NCBI GenBank assembly: GCA_036380435.1
Contig: DASVES010000393.1
Coordinates: forward strand, 1 to 20,375
Source: DASQDT01 sp036380435
Lineage (GTDB): Bacteria; Acidobacteriota; Blastocatellia; Pyrinomonadales; Pyrinomonadaceae
DNA length: 20,375 nt
Direction of reading: 5' to 3'
Made by a program: the position numbers and the translations under genes. Shown here one piece after another: positions 14,651-20,375 of the stretch. The notes under the pieces are model-generated. The model searched no databases. It saw only the letters and a list, made by a program, of their open reading frames with translations, and was not told where the DNA came from. The first letter of the stretch is position 1. The number at the start of each line of letters is the position of its first letter.

Positions 14651-14668
14651 CGCGTCAGTGGGGTAATG

Positions 14669-15181
14669 TCACTTCCGGTTCGCGGCGGGCGCGGCGTTCG
14701 AGTTACTGCCGCTGGCGTTGACCGTCAGGTTGTTCTTGACGCTCTTGACGCCGTCGGTCTTCTTGGCGATGTCGGCCGCCCTGATCTTCTGGTTGCCGTT
14801 GGCGACCGAGCCGGTGAGCGTGACAACGTCGTTCTCCACGTCAACATTGATCGTCGACTCGCGCAGGTCGTCGGCCCCGAGGAGCTGGGCGCGAACCTTC
14901 GTCCAGAGCCAGCGGTCATTGATGCCGGAGCCGATGGTGCGGCCGCTGCGGCGGGCGTCATCGTCGTAGCGGGCCTGCTCGCGGTTGTACTCGTCGCGGG
15001 TGATGTTAGCGTTGACGGCCCGGTTGGTGTTGGCGGGCGTGGGCGTGGCCGTCGGGGTGGCGGCGCGATTGGCCGTGTTGGTGTTGACGCGGTTGGCGTT
15101 GGTGTTGCTGTCGCCGCCGCAAGCGGCCGTGATGGCGAGCGCCGCGACCGCGAGAAGCGCCGCGAGTGTCCGTTGATTCAT
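14669..15181 (-). CDS. BON-domain lipoprotein
   Basis: A 170-residue secreted protein. The signal MNQRTLAALLAVAALAITAA ends at C21 (AAC-GGD), indicating a lipidated N-terminal Cys; the lipobox is slightly loose (TAAC). An Asn/Thr/Pro-rich linker (about 25-60) follows, then a BON domain at 88-154: WLWTKVRAQLLGADDLREST, INVDVENDVVTLTGSV, ADIAKKTDGVKSVKNNLTV. BON domains are phospholipid- or envelope-binding and occur in OsmY-like stress proteins, so an envelope role in the periplasm or outer membrane is likely. GGAGG sits four bases ahead of the ATG. It is followed by two perfect 12-bp hairpins, and the 5' side is a long non-coding region, so it is probably a single transcription unit. It shares its Asn-rich linker style with the lipoprotein at 15606. 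Confidence 0.85.
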   Translation of the reverse strand: MNQRTLAALLAVAALAITAACGGDSNTNANRVNTNTANRAATPTATPTPANTNRAVNANITRDEYNREQARYDDDARRSGRTIGSGINDRWLWTKVRAQLLGADDLRESTINVDVENDVVTLTGSVANGNQKIRAADIAKKTDGVKSVKNNLTVNASGSNSNAAPAANRK

Positions 15182-15368
15182 GCTGCCTCCTGAAATGATG
15201 CTTGGTTAACGTCCGACAACCCGCAGGCCCGGCCCCGGCGGCGTGCGCGCGACCCATCGCGGGCGCGCGCCTGTGCCCTCGGGAGACTGACTCGGACTCT
15301 AAGGGTTGTGAATCTTGGCGGGTATATTAACGCCGTCCGGTGAAGAGGACAAGGGGAAAGCAAGGCGG
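15182..15368. other. Upstream region of the BON gene
   Basis: Contains an imperfect GC-rich inverted repeat around 15238-15268. No clear promoter is visible; an AT-rich TTAATATA on the minus strand near 15325 is the only -10-like element. Confidence 0.3.
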
Positions 15369-15529
15369 AAGGATGAGGGCGGAGGGATGAGGGATGAGGG
15401 ATGAAGGCGAGTCGGCAGGAGGCAGCGGGCAGTCGGCAGTCAAGGCGCTCGACCGGCATTGACTGCTCACTGCTCACTGCTCACTGCTTACTATCTTCTT
15501 TCATCCCTCATCCCTCCGCCCTCATCCCT
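15369..15529. repeat. Heptad-unit inverted repeat 4, nested
   Basis: The outer arms 15369-15398 and 15500-15529 are complementary at about 28 of 30 positions and built from GGGATGA/GGGCGGA units. Nested inside are arms around 15411-15443 and 15459-15490 built from 7-base units ending in GCAG (opposite strand TCACTGC three times). This is the largest of the four such elements in the window. Confidence 0.75.
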
Positions 15530-15539
15530 GCTCTTACGC

Positions 15540-15577
15540 CGACGGCCACCGTCCCCGTTGGGAAGCGGTGGCCGTCG
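15540..15577. terminator. Perfect 12-bp hairpin after the Asn-rich lipoprotein gene
   Basis: CGACGGCCACCG and CGGTGGCCGTCG pair perfectly around a 14-base loop, 28 bases downstream of the stop at 15606. A short T-run (ATTTTGG) follows only on the plus strand, so minus-strand termination is uncertain. Confidence 0.45.
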
Positions 15578-15605
15578 ATTTTGGATGAACCGAACGCGGG
15601 CCGGG

Positions 15606-15908
15606 TTAGGGCCGGTTGGCGTTGGTGGCGCCGGCGTTCGTGTTGCTGCGGCTCATGTTCATGTTGCTGCCGCTCATGTTGCCGTTCATGCTCGAGGTGT
15701 TGCTGCTGGTGTTCGCCGGCGGAACGACCGTGACGTTGGAATTGGAAATCGTCACGTTGGCGTTCGAGATGGAGGTGTTCGCCGGGCGGTTGGTGTTCAG
15801 GTTGCTGACGTTGGCGTTACCGTTGTGGTTCGCGTCGCCGCCGCAAGCGAAGGTCAGGGCCGCGAGCGCGGTGCCGGCGACGAGTGCTGCGATTTTGCTC
15901 TTCTTCAT
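15606..15908 (-). CDS. Asn-rich low-complexity lipoprotein
   Basis: A 100-residue secreted protein: signal MKKSKIAALVAGTALAALTF then A-C22-GGD, a probable lipidation site with a non-ideal lipobox. The mature part is almost wholly Asn, Thr, Ser, Gly, Val and Met, with repeating N-x-N patterns (NGNANVSNLNTNRPANTS, NVTISNSNVTVV, NGNMSGSNMNMSRSN). No folded domain is seen; it is likely a disordered surface or periplasmic tether. AGGAG lies seven bases before the ATG; an upstream in-frame ATG at 15980 would place the signal peptide internally. Its linker resembles that of the neighbouring BON lipoprotein, hinting at a shared origin. Confidence 0.7.
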   Translation of the reverse strand: MKKSKIAALVAGTALAALTFACGGDANHNGNANVSNLNTNRPANTSISNANVTISNSNVTVVPPANTSSNTSSMNGNMSGSNMNMSRSNTNAGATNANRP

Positions 15909-15971
15909 GTTTTCTCCTGTGACTGTCTCTGATTTTGGCCTAGCTTTTGGAAACCCATTGATGTGCGCCGC

Positions 15972-16015
15972 AAGACGCACGAACCCTGCCGGGAGAGGCC
16001 GGGCGCGTGCGTCTT
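15972..16015. repeat. Inverted repeat in the leader of the Asn-rich gene
   Basis: AAGACGCACG and CGTGCGTCTT are perfect 10-bp arms with a 24-base GC-rich interior that can pair further (CCGG blocks). It lies 64 bp upstream of the ATG, so it may be a leader hairpin or small-RNA structure. No known riboswitch consensus was recognised. Confidence 0.4.
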
Positions 16016-16126
16016 ACAGTGAATGATGCAATAAGGTCGTTGAAAACCCATCTGCCAGCGCGGCATATTACCTACTAATGTTCGCAATACGCAAGTGAAA
16101 AAGACCACACTGGGGTAATAAATTTA

Positions 16127-16164
16127 CAAAAAAAAGACCCGGCCCAGCCGCCCCCCACGGGTCT
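16127..16164 (-). terminator. Rho-independent terminator of the redox operon
   Basis: Minus strand: AGACCCG, 16-base G-rich loop, CGGGTCT running into TTTTTTTTG. A seven-pair stem with an eight-T tract, 34 bases downstream of the YggX-like gene. Confidence 0.75.
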
Positions 16165-16198
16165 GAAAGGGCCAAAGCGCCCCCTCGCGGCTCCGTCG

Positions 16199-16483
16199 TC
16201 ACCACTTGACGGTGCCCTCTTTCGTCGTGTCGATCTGCGCGAGGTCTTGCCCGGCGGTGAAGAAGAAGCCCTTCGCGTTGTCGAACAGGAAGGCCTGCGC
16301 GTCCGGCTCCATGAGGTTCAGGCCGTAGTGATTGATGATCATCTGCTGCTTCTGGAGCCACTCGCTCCAGCACTGCTGGCAGACCTCGGCCCCTATCTTC
16401 TGCCCCAGCTCAGTCGGGTAGGGCGCGTAGCCCAACGCGTCGCGCTTCTGGCCACAGCGCGCGCACTTGATCTCGTCGGCCAT
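16199..16483 (-). CDS. YggX-like Fe(II)-trafficking family protein with two CxxC pairs
   Basis: A 94-residue cytoplasmic protein. Residues 20-75 match the YggX/Fe(2+)-trafficking family: PYPTELGQKIGAEVCQQCW, EWLQKQQMIINHYGLNLMEP, DAQAFLFDNAKGFFF. YggX helps protect Fe-S clusters and limits oxidative damage. Unlike enterobacterial YggX, which has a single N-terminal Cys, this one has CARC (7-10) and CQQC (35-38), so it may bind zinc or iron as a ribbon. GAGGAGG is ten bases before the ATG, and eight-base complementary arms (16489-16496 and 16514-16521) could partly cover that site. It follows the peroxiredoxin gene by about 106 bp on the same strand and precedes a terminator, consistent with co-transcription or a separate promoter (an AT-rich TATTTTAT near 16560). 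Confidence 0.8.
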   Translation of the reverse strand: MADEIKCARCGQKRDALGYAPYPTELGQKIGAEVCQQCWSEWLQKQQMIINHYGLNLMEPDAQAFLFDNAKGFFFTAGQDLAQIDTTKEGTVKW

Positions 16484-16488
16484 CTTCT

Positions 16489-16521
16489 GAAAACCTCCTC
16501 CGGCGGGCGGCGCAGGTTTTC
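16489..16521 (-). promoter_or_regulatory. Inverted repeat overlapping the ribosome site of the YggX-like gene
   Basis: Minus strand: GAAAACCT, 17 bases, AGGTTTTC. The second arm overlaps the 3' end of GAGGAGG, so folding could limit ribosome access. The pairing is certain; the regulatory role is inferred. Confidence 0.35.
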
Positions 16522-16589
16522 CCGCACACGCAAAAATTCCCTCACGGCAGGCGGATAAAATATCACACACCGCGCCCACACGCCCGCGC

Positions 16590-17087
16590 TCAGGGGCCTT
16601 CGGCGGCGTCGTCGCCGTCGCTGCTGGCCGCGCGGATGGCCGCGAGAACGTCGTCGTCCTTCGGCCGCAGGAGCGACAGGGGCTGCACCCTGCGATAGCT
16701 GACACGGCCCCGCGGGTCGATGACGACGACTGCGCGTGCCGCGCGCCCCGGCAACCACGAGGCGACGCCGTAAAGTTTGACGACGCGGGCCTCCGGGTCG
16801 GAGAGCAGGCGCAGGGGGAGCCGGCGGTTCTCGGCGAAGCTGCGGTGTTTCTCCACCGAGTCGGTCGAGATGCCGACGACCTCCGCGCCCGTGCCCGAGT
16901 AATCCTCCCAGCGGTCGCGCACCGCGCACAACTGCCGCGTGCAGACGGGCGTCTCGTCGCCGGGGTAGAAGAGGAGTACGACCACACGGCCGCGCTGCTC
17001 CGACAGACGCCAGTCGTTGCCGTCGCCGTCCGGCAGAGTAAAGTCGGGGGCCTTCTGCCCCACCTGCGGCCCTGTTTGTTCGTTCAT
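16590..17087 (-). CDS. Peroxiredoxin, Bcp/PrxQ type
   Basis: A 165-residue thiol peroxidase. It has the thioredoxin-fold entry VGQKAPDFTLPDGDGNDWRL, strand VVVLLFYPGDETPVCT with peroxidatic C49 and the resolving C54 in CTRQLCAVRD. The C-x4-C spacing is that of Bcp/PrxQ atypical 2-Cys enzymes. Downstream are VVGISTDSVEKHRSFAENRR and LRLLSDPEARVVKLYGV. It reduces H2O2 and organic hydroperoxides using thioredoxin, in the cytoplasm. The ATG overlaps the radical SAM stop by four bases (ATGA), indicating translational coupling; no in-frame extension beyond it has family similarity. Length is typical for the family. Confidence 0.9.
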   Translation of the reverse strand: MNEQTGPQVGQKAPDFTLPDGDGNDWRLSEQRGRVVVLLFYPGDETPVCTRQLCAVRDRWEDYSGTGAEVVGISTDSVEKHRSFAENRRLPLRLLSDPEARVVKLYGVASWLPGRAARAVVVIDPRGRVSYRRVQPLSLLRPKDDDVLAAIRAASSDGDDAAEGP

Positions 17088-18106
17088 GTTTTCTGAAAGT
17101 CGCGGATGTCTTTGAAGGGAGTCTCGGGGTTGTTGAAGTCGGGGCGGTAGTAGTGCGCGGCGCCGTCGTACTCCTGAAGCCAGCCCTCCTCCATGCCGAG
17201 TTCTTCGAGCGCGGAGACGGCGCGCAGCCACTCGCGCTCGGTGATGCGGCGCGAGAGCAGGATGAAGCGTTCGTCGTGGGCGGCCTTGTTCGTCGCGTAG
17301 TACTGCGCCATGAGCGAGACGGCGACGCGCGGGCTTAAAGTTTCTCTAATCCATTCGAGGGAGTCGCGCACGCCCGCCACGTCGTTGGGCAGCACGAGCA
17401 GTCGGACGACGAGGCCGCGCTGTAGTAGTCCCGCGTCGTCGAAGACGAGCCGGTCGCCCGTCTGCCGGTACATCTCCGCGAGCGCGGCGCGGGCGTGCTC
17501 GGCGTAGCCGGGGACTTTCGAGAAGGCATAACCCTCGGAGGAATCGGCGTACTTGAGGTCGGGCAGGTAGATGTCCACCACGCCGTCGAGGAGGCGGAGG
17601 ACTTCCACGGAGTCGTAGGCGTTAGTGTTGTAGACGACGGGCAGACGCAGGCCCCCACTGCAAGCGATGAGGATCGCGCGGGCCATCTGCGGGGCGAAGT
17701 GCGTGGGGCTGACGAAGTTGATGTTATGACAGCCGCGCGCTTGCAGCTCCAGCAACATCCCGGCGAGGCGCTCGTGGGTGACCTCGTTTTTGATCTGCTC
17801 GCGGTGGGTCTGCGAAATCTGGTAATTCTGGCAGTAGACGCAGCGCAGGTTGCAGTTGCCGAAGAAGACGTTGCCGGCCCCACCCGTGCCGACGAGCGCC
17901 GGCTCCTCGCCGAAGTGCGGCGTGTAGGAGGAGACGACGGGGAGGCGGCCCGAGTAGCAGCGGGCGAGTTCGCCCTTCGTGCGATTGTTGCCGCAGTCGA
18001 GCGGGCAGACGGTGCAGCGCGCAAGCAGAAGCTCCAGCGCCTCGACGCGCCGCCGCAGCTCGCCGCTCTCATAGAGGGCTAGATATGAGGGTCGTTGTTC
18101 GTTCAC
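17084..18106 (-). CDS. Radical SAM protein, PflX/PflA-activase-like
   Basis: A 340-residue radical SAM enzyme. C85-x3-C89-x2-C92 (NCNLRCVYCQNYQIS) holds the 4Fe-4S cluster that cleaves S-adenosylmethionine. The N-terminal CTVCPLDCGNNR and a further Cys at 50 match the extra Cys cluster of the uncharacterised PflX/COG1313 group, as do GNVFFGNC, CHNINFVSPTHF and DIYLPDLKYAD. Related proteins are annotated as pyruvate formate-lyase activating-enzyme-like, but the true substrate is unknown. It starts at a GTG overlapping the DUF2721 stop by four bases (GTGA) and overlaps the peroxiredoxin ATG, so three genes are coupled. Pairing with a peroxide-reducing enzyme fits protection of oxygen-sensitive Fe-S clusters, an inference from order only. 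Confidence 0.9.
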   Translation of the reverse strand: MNEQRPSYLALYESGELRRRVEALELLLARCTVCPLDCGNNRTKGELARCYSGRLPVVSSYTPHFGEEPALVGTGGAGNVFFGNCNLRCVYCQNYQISQTHREQIKNEVTHERLAGMLLELQARGCHNINFVSPTHFAPQMARAILIACSGGLRLPVVYNTNAYDSVEVLRLLDGVVDIYLPDLKYADSSEGYAFSKVPGYAEHARAALAEMYRQTGDRLVFDDAGLLQRGLVVRLLVLPNDVAGVRDSLEWIRETLSPRVAVSLMAQYYATNKAAHDERFILLSRRITEREWLRAVSALEELGMEEGWLQEYDGAAHYYRPDFNNPETPFKDIRDFQKT

Positions 18107-18657
18107 GGCCGGCGCCTCAGCGTGAGCCGGTTGTGGTGCGGGCTGTGCTCGTCAACGAGGTGCTTGGGGGCGAGCGTGCGGCCGAGCTGCCAGATGAAGT
18201 CCATCTCGGCCGTGATGGTCGAGAGCGCGAGGCGGGCTTCGAGGATAAGCAGGACGCTCCCCCAGAAAAGGAAGAGCGAGCCGAGGAGGCCCATCGCGAC
18301 GGGCACCCAGGAGTAGCGCGCGCCGTCCACGGCGGCGACGACGCCGATGGCGACGCTCGTCAGGACGAAGATGCCGCCCGCCGTATAGAAGACGGTCATC
18401 GAGCGCTGGAGGATGCGGGCGCGGGAGGTCAGCATGTCGAGCTGGTTGAAGATGACGGCGCGGCGCTCCTCGAAAAGCTGCACCTCGCCCTCGGTGCGCG
18501 CCATCTCCTCGAAGCGGTCGGAGAGCGAGCGGACGCGGTCAACGACGCGGCCGAGCCGCACAGAGGTCGAGAGGATGAAGGTGCCGCAGGCGGAGATGAG
18601 CACGGCGGGCGTGATCATCGCCGACAGGACGGCCAGAGCTGAAGAGAGTGCGTCCAC
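18103..18657 (-). CDS. DUF2721 membrane protein
   Basis: A 184-residue integral membrane protein. The first helix carries LSSALAVLSAMITPAVLISA followed by the DUF2721 hallmark LSTSVRLGRVVDRVRSLSD. A charged helical segment (EMARTEGEVQLFEERRAVIF, QLDMLTSRARILQRS) separates it from two further hydrophobic stretches, AGGIFVLTSVAIGVVAAVDG and WVPVAMGLLGSLFLFWGSVL. The family is widespread with no known activity. The frame is open to 18801, but the N-terminal part there is Arg-rich without family similarity, so the GTG at 18657 is preferred; its ribosome site is weak. First gene of the operon with the radical SAM protein and the peroxiredoxin. Confidence 0.8.
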   Translation of the reverse strand: MDALSSALAVLSAMITPAVLISACGTFILSTSVRLGRVVDRVRSLSDRFEEMARTEGEVQLFEERRAVIFNQLDMLTSRARILQRSMTVFYTAGGIFVLTSVAIGVVAAVDGARYSWVPVAMGLLGSLFLFWGSVLLILEARLALSTITAEMDFIWQLGRTLAPKHLVDEHSPHHNRLTLRRRP

Positions 18658-18945
18658 GTTTCGGTTTCCGAGTTTCGGCTTCCGGGGGCCGCGCGGCGGC
18701 GCGTCGGGACATTTATAACGTCGCGCGCGCCGGACGAGCAACCGCCGCGCGCGTGACGGGTGGCGCGCGCGTTGCGATTCGCAGATATTTTCTCTCCTCA
18801 TGTGAAAGTGTGGTTCAGGCCAACGTGAGGTGTGTTATCCTCCGCGACAACTAATAAAGAGGTCTTAATCTAACGACATCACGGCGCTGAAGAGGATGTT
18901 TTCTCTTCCGGCGGGTGTTTACTTTTCACAAAGGAGACGCTGGAA
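18658..18945. other. Divergent intergenic region
   Basis: It separates the minus-strand redox operon from the plus-strand Gly-rich gene. AAGGAG at 18931-18936 is the ribosome site for the ATG at 18946. Promoter-like matches are weak (TTATCC and TAATAA elements near 18834-18856) and no operator symmetry stands out. Confidence 0.4.
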
Positions 18946-20313
18946 ATGTCTGATAAAGACTTGGAAGACAGAGACGACGCGACAGGTGGCGGCGGCGGCG
19001 AATCCGGCGGCCTGTCAGATGGTGATGAAGGCTCTGGTGGCGGCGGCGACGCGCCGGAGACGGGCGCGCGCGGCGGCGGCCTGGCCATCGGCCGCGCCAC
19101 GGGCGTCGGCGGCGGCGGTGCTGAGGGCGGCGACGCGGGCGGCGGAACTGCCGTGGGCGAGGCCGGCGGCGGCAGTTCGACCGGCGGCGGTTCCGGTTCC
19201 ACAGGTGGCGGCGGAGCGACCGGCGGCGGTAGCAGCAGCAGCACGTCCGGCGGCGGTAGCAGTAGTACGTCGGGCGGCGGCAGCGGCGGCGCGTCCAGCG
19301 GCGGAACTTCTGGCGGCGGTGAGACAACCGGCTCGGGCGGTGGCGGAGGTCGTGGCGGCTCGCGCGGCGCGTCGGGCGGAGGATCGACCGGCGGCGCGGG
19401 TGGCGGCGGCGCGTCGGGTGGTGGTCGCGGCGCGTCGGGCGGTTCGTCGTCGGGCGGCTCAGGCGGCTCTGCCGGAGGCGGGGGCAGTGCGCGCAGCGGC
19501 GGCACGAGCGGCGGCGGTGGTGCGCTCGGTTCCGGCGGAGGCGGAGGCGGCTTGAGGAGTGGTTCCGGTGCCGCGAAGAGTGGCGCGGCCGGAGGCGCCA
19601 GGAGCGGCAGCGCCGGCGTCGGCACTAAGGGCGGCAGTTCTAAAGGTGGCAGTCGTGCCGGGTCTGCCGCCGCACGCGGCGGTTCAAGCGCCGGGGCCAC
19701 AGGTGGCGGCGGCGGTGCTCGCGGTAGTGGCGGCGGCGCTACGAAGGGCGCGGGCGTTGTGACGGGCGGAGGCAAGGCCGGGGCGGCCAGAGCCGGCGCG
19801 AAGGCCGGGTCAACGAAAGGCGGCGCCAAGAAGGGCGGCGCGACCAAGAGCAGCGCCGCGACCAGAGGCGGCGTCGCCGGTGGACGCGGCGGAGCCGGCG
19901 GCGGTGCTGCGAGAGGCGGCGGTGTGGGCGCGTCCAAGGGCGGCGCGCGTTCAGGCACGGCGGCCGGACGCGGCGGCGCCGGCAAGGGCGCCGCGAAGAA
20001 AGGCGGCGCGTCGAAGAGTGGCGCGACGCGCGGCGGCACGGCCGGTCGCGGTGGCAGCGGCGCGGCGAGTCGAGGCGGGGCCGCTACAGGCGGCGCCGGT
20101 GGACGCGGCGGAGCGGGCGCGGGTCGCAGCGGAGTTGCCAAAGGCGGTGCGCGCGGAGGCGCCGGCGGCGCGTCGAAGAGCGGTGCGGCGCGTAAGGGCG
20201 GCGGCGGTGGTCGGCCCGCGGGCGGCGGCACGGCGCGCGGCACAGGCGGGGGGCGTGGCGGCTCAAAAGGCGGGGGCTCCAAAAGTGGTGGCTCACGCCG
20301 GGGGGGAGGCTAG
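18946..20313 (+). CDS. Gly-rich low-complexity protein, probably an HU-protein extension
   Basis: A 455-residue reading frame with AAGGAG nine bases ahead of the ATG. The start MSDKDLEDRDDATGGGGG is acidic. The first half is Gly/Ser runs (GGGSGSTGGGGATGGGSSS). The second half turns basic, with repeated KGGA, RGGA and SGGA units (AKKGGATKSSAATRGG, AAKKGGASKSGATRGG), like RGG/KGG nucleic-acid-binding tails. No fold, signal peptide or membrane helix is seen; it should be disordered. The frame ends RRGGG-stop just after a G run (20300-20306). One frame over, the text continues with an HU-like start, so the true gene may be longer and this stop a frameshift artefact or a switch. A Pro-rich frame on the opposite strand is rejected. 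Confidence 0.7.
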   Translation: MSDKDLEDRDDATGGGGGESGGLSDGDEGSGGGGDAPETGARGGGLAIGRATGVGGGGAEGGDAGGGTAVGEAGGGSSTGGGSGSTGGGGATGGGSSSSTSGGGSSSTSGGGSGGASSGGTSGGGETTGSGGGGGRGGSRGASGGGSTGGAGGGGASGGGRGASGGSSSGGSGGSAGGGGSARSGGTSGGGGALGSGGGGGGLRSGSGAAKSGAAGGARSGSAGVGTKGGSSKGGSRAGSAAARGGSSAGATGGGGGARGSGGGATKGAGVVTGGGKAGAARAGAKAGSTKGGAKKGGATKSSAATRGGVAGGRGGAGGGAARGGGVGASKGGARSGTAAGRGGAGKGAAKKGGASKSGATRGGTAGRGGSGAASRGGAATGGAGGRGGAGAGRSGVAKGGARGGAGGASKSGAARKGGGGGRPAGGGTARGTGGGRGGSKGGGSKSGGSRRGGG

Positions 20314-20375
20314 CGGCGCAGCCAAAAACTCTGACCTGATCACGAAAGTCGCCGAGACCGCCGGACACACGGCGG
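20285..20375 (+). CDS. HU-like DNA-binding domain start, partial
   Basis: In the +1 frame relative to the Gly-rich gene the sequence reads GGEASGAAKNSDLITKVAET then AGHTA and runs off the window. KNSDLITKVAETAG matches the N-terminal helix of HU/IHF proteins (typically NKSDLIDKVAEKAGLTKKDA). Two in-frame GTGs (20285, 20288) could start a separate gene, but neither has a good ribosome site. The other reading is that removing one G from the seven-G run joins it to the Gly-rich frame, giving an HU protein with a very long disordered N-terminal extension. Only about 17 residues support the assignment. Confidence 0.45.
   Translation, partial: MVAHAGGEASGAAKNSDLITKVAETAGHTA

Noticed and set aside
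15909..16126. A riboswitch upstream of the Asn-rich lipoprotein
   Set aside because: A 10-bp stem exists, but no core sequence of a riboswitch class I know could be matched.
18879..20282. A Pro-rich 467-residue minus-strand open frame
   Set aside because: It is the mirror of the Gly-codon runs. The plus strand has a good ribosome site and leads into an HU-like sequence; the minus frame has no supported start.

Overview
The window looks like a chromosomal segment of a high-GC Acidobacteriota bacterium, most likely class Blastocatellia. This is inferred from gene families, not from a marker gene. Pointers are an acidobacterial-type VWFA-related exported protein, Asn-rich and BON-domain lipoproteins, tandem exported amidohydrolases, and a 'GVEF..T....ELR.AGAS' helical motif that I associate with this group. 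Most genes lie on the minus strand.

Region 1-4760 is accessory and clearly lower in GC. It starts with degraded gene pieces (an Rhs-like tail and the end of a response-regulator receiver domain) into which an IS982-family insertion sequence (556-1497) has landed. Next come an exported protein of unknown function, a 62-residue excisionase-like HTH protein with a strong and apparently leaderless promoter, a broken copy of the 3' half of a tRNA gene, and a membrane-anchored ankyrin-repeat protein with an NTF2-like C-terminal domain. The intact tRNA-Arg(ACG), with its own consensus promoter and terminator, closes the region. The tRNA 3' end and its flank are repeated about 1.9 kb away (53 of 60 identical), as expected of an integration footprint or a decayed tandem tRNA.

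Region 4869-9012 holds the VWFA-domain exported protein, a Cys-rich protein of unknown function, a divergent small membrane protein with zinc-finger-like motifs on both sides of one membrane segment, and an OmpA-type protein with an N-terminal DUF5666-like domain and a strong terminator.

Region 9283-14351 is a run of three exported amidohydrolase-fold proteins. Only the middle one (10668-12170) keeps the metal ligands. Both neighbours have lost most or all of them, and the first gene in transcription order carries two tandem beta-rich repeats at its C-terminus.

Region 14669-18657 has a BON-domain lipoprotein, an Asn-rich lipoprotein, and a tightly packed redox/iron operon: DUF2721 membrane protein, PflX-like radical SAM protein, Bcp-type peroxiredoxin (4-bp overlaps), then a YggX-like protein with two CxxC pairs and a terminator.

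At 18946 a very Gly-rich plus-strand gene begins. Its stop follows a run of seven G. One frame away the sequence continues into what looks like the start of an HU-type DNA-binding domain, cut by the window end.

A recurring feature is a family of intergenic hairpins whose arms are built from 7-bp units. Four are seen, three of them starting five bases after a stop codon. Their sequences differ but their architecture is the same.
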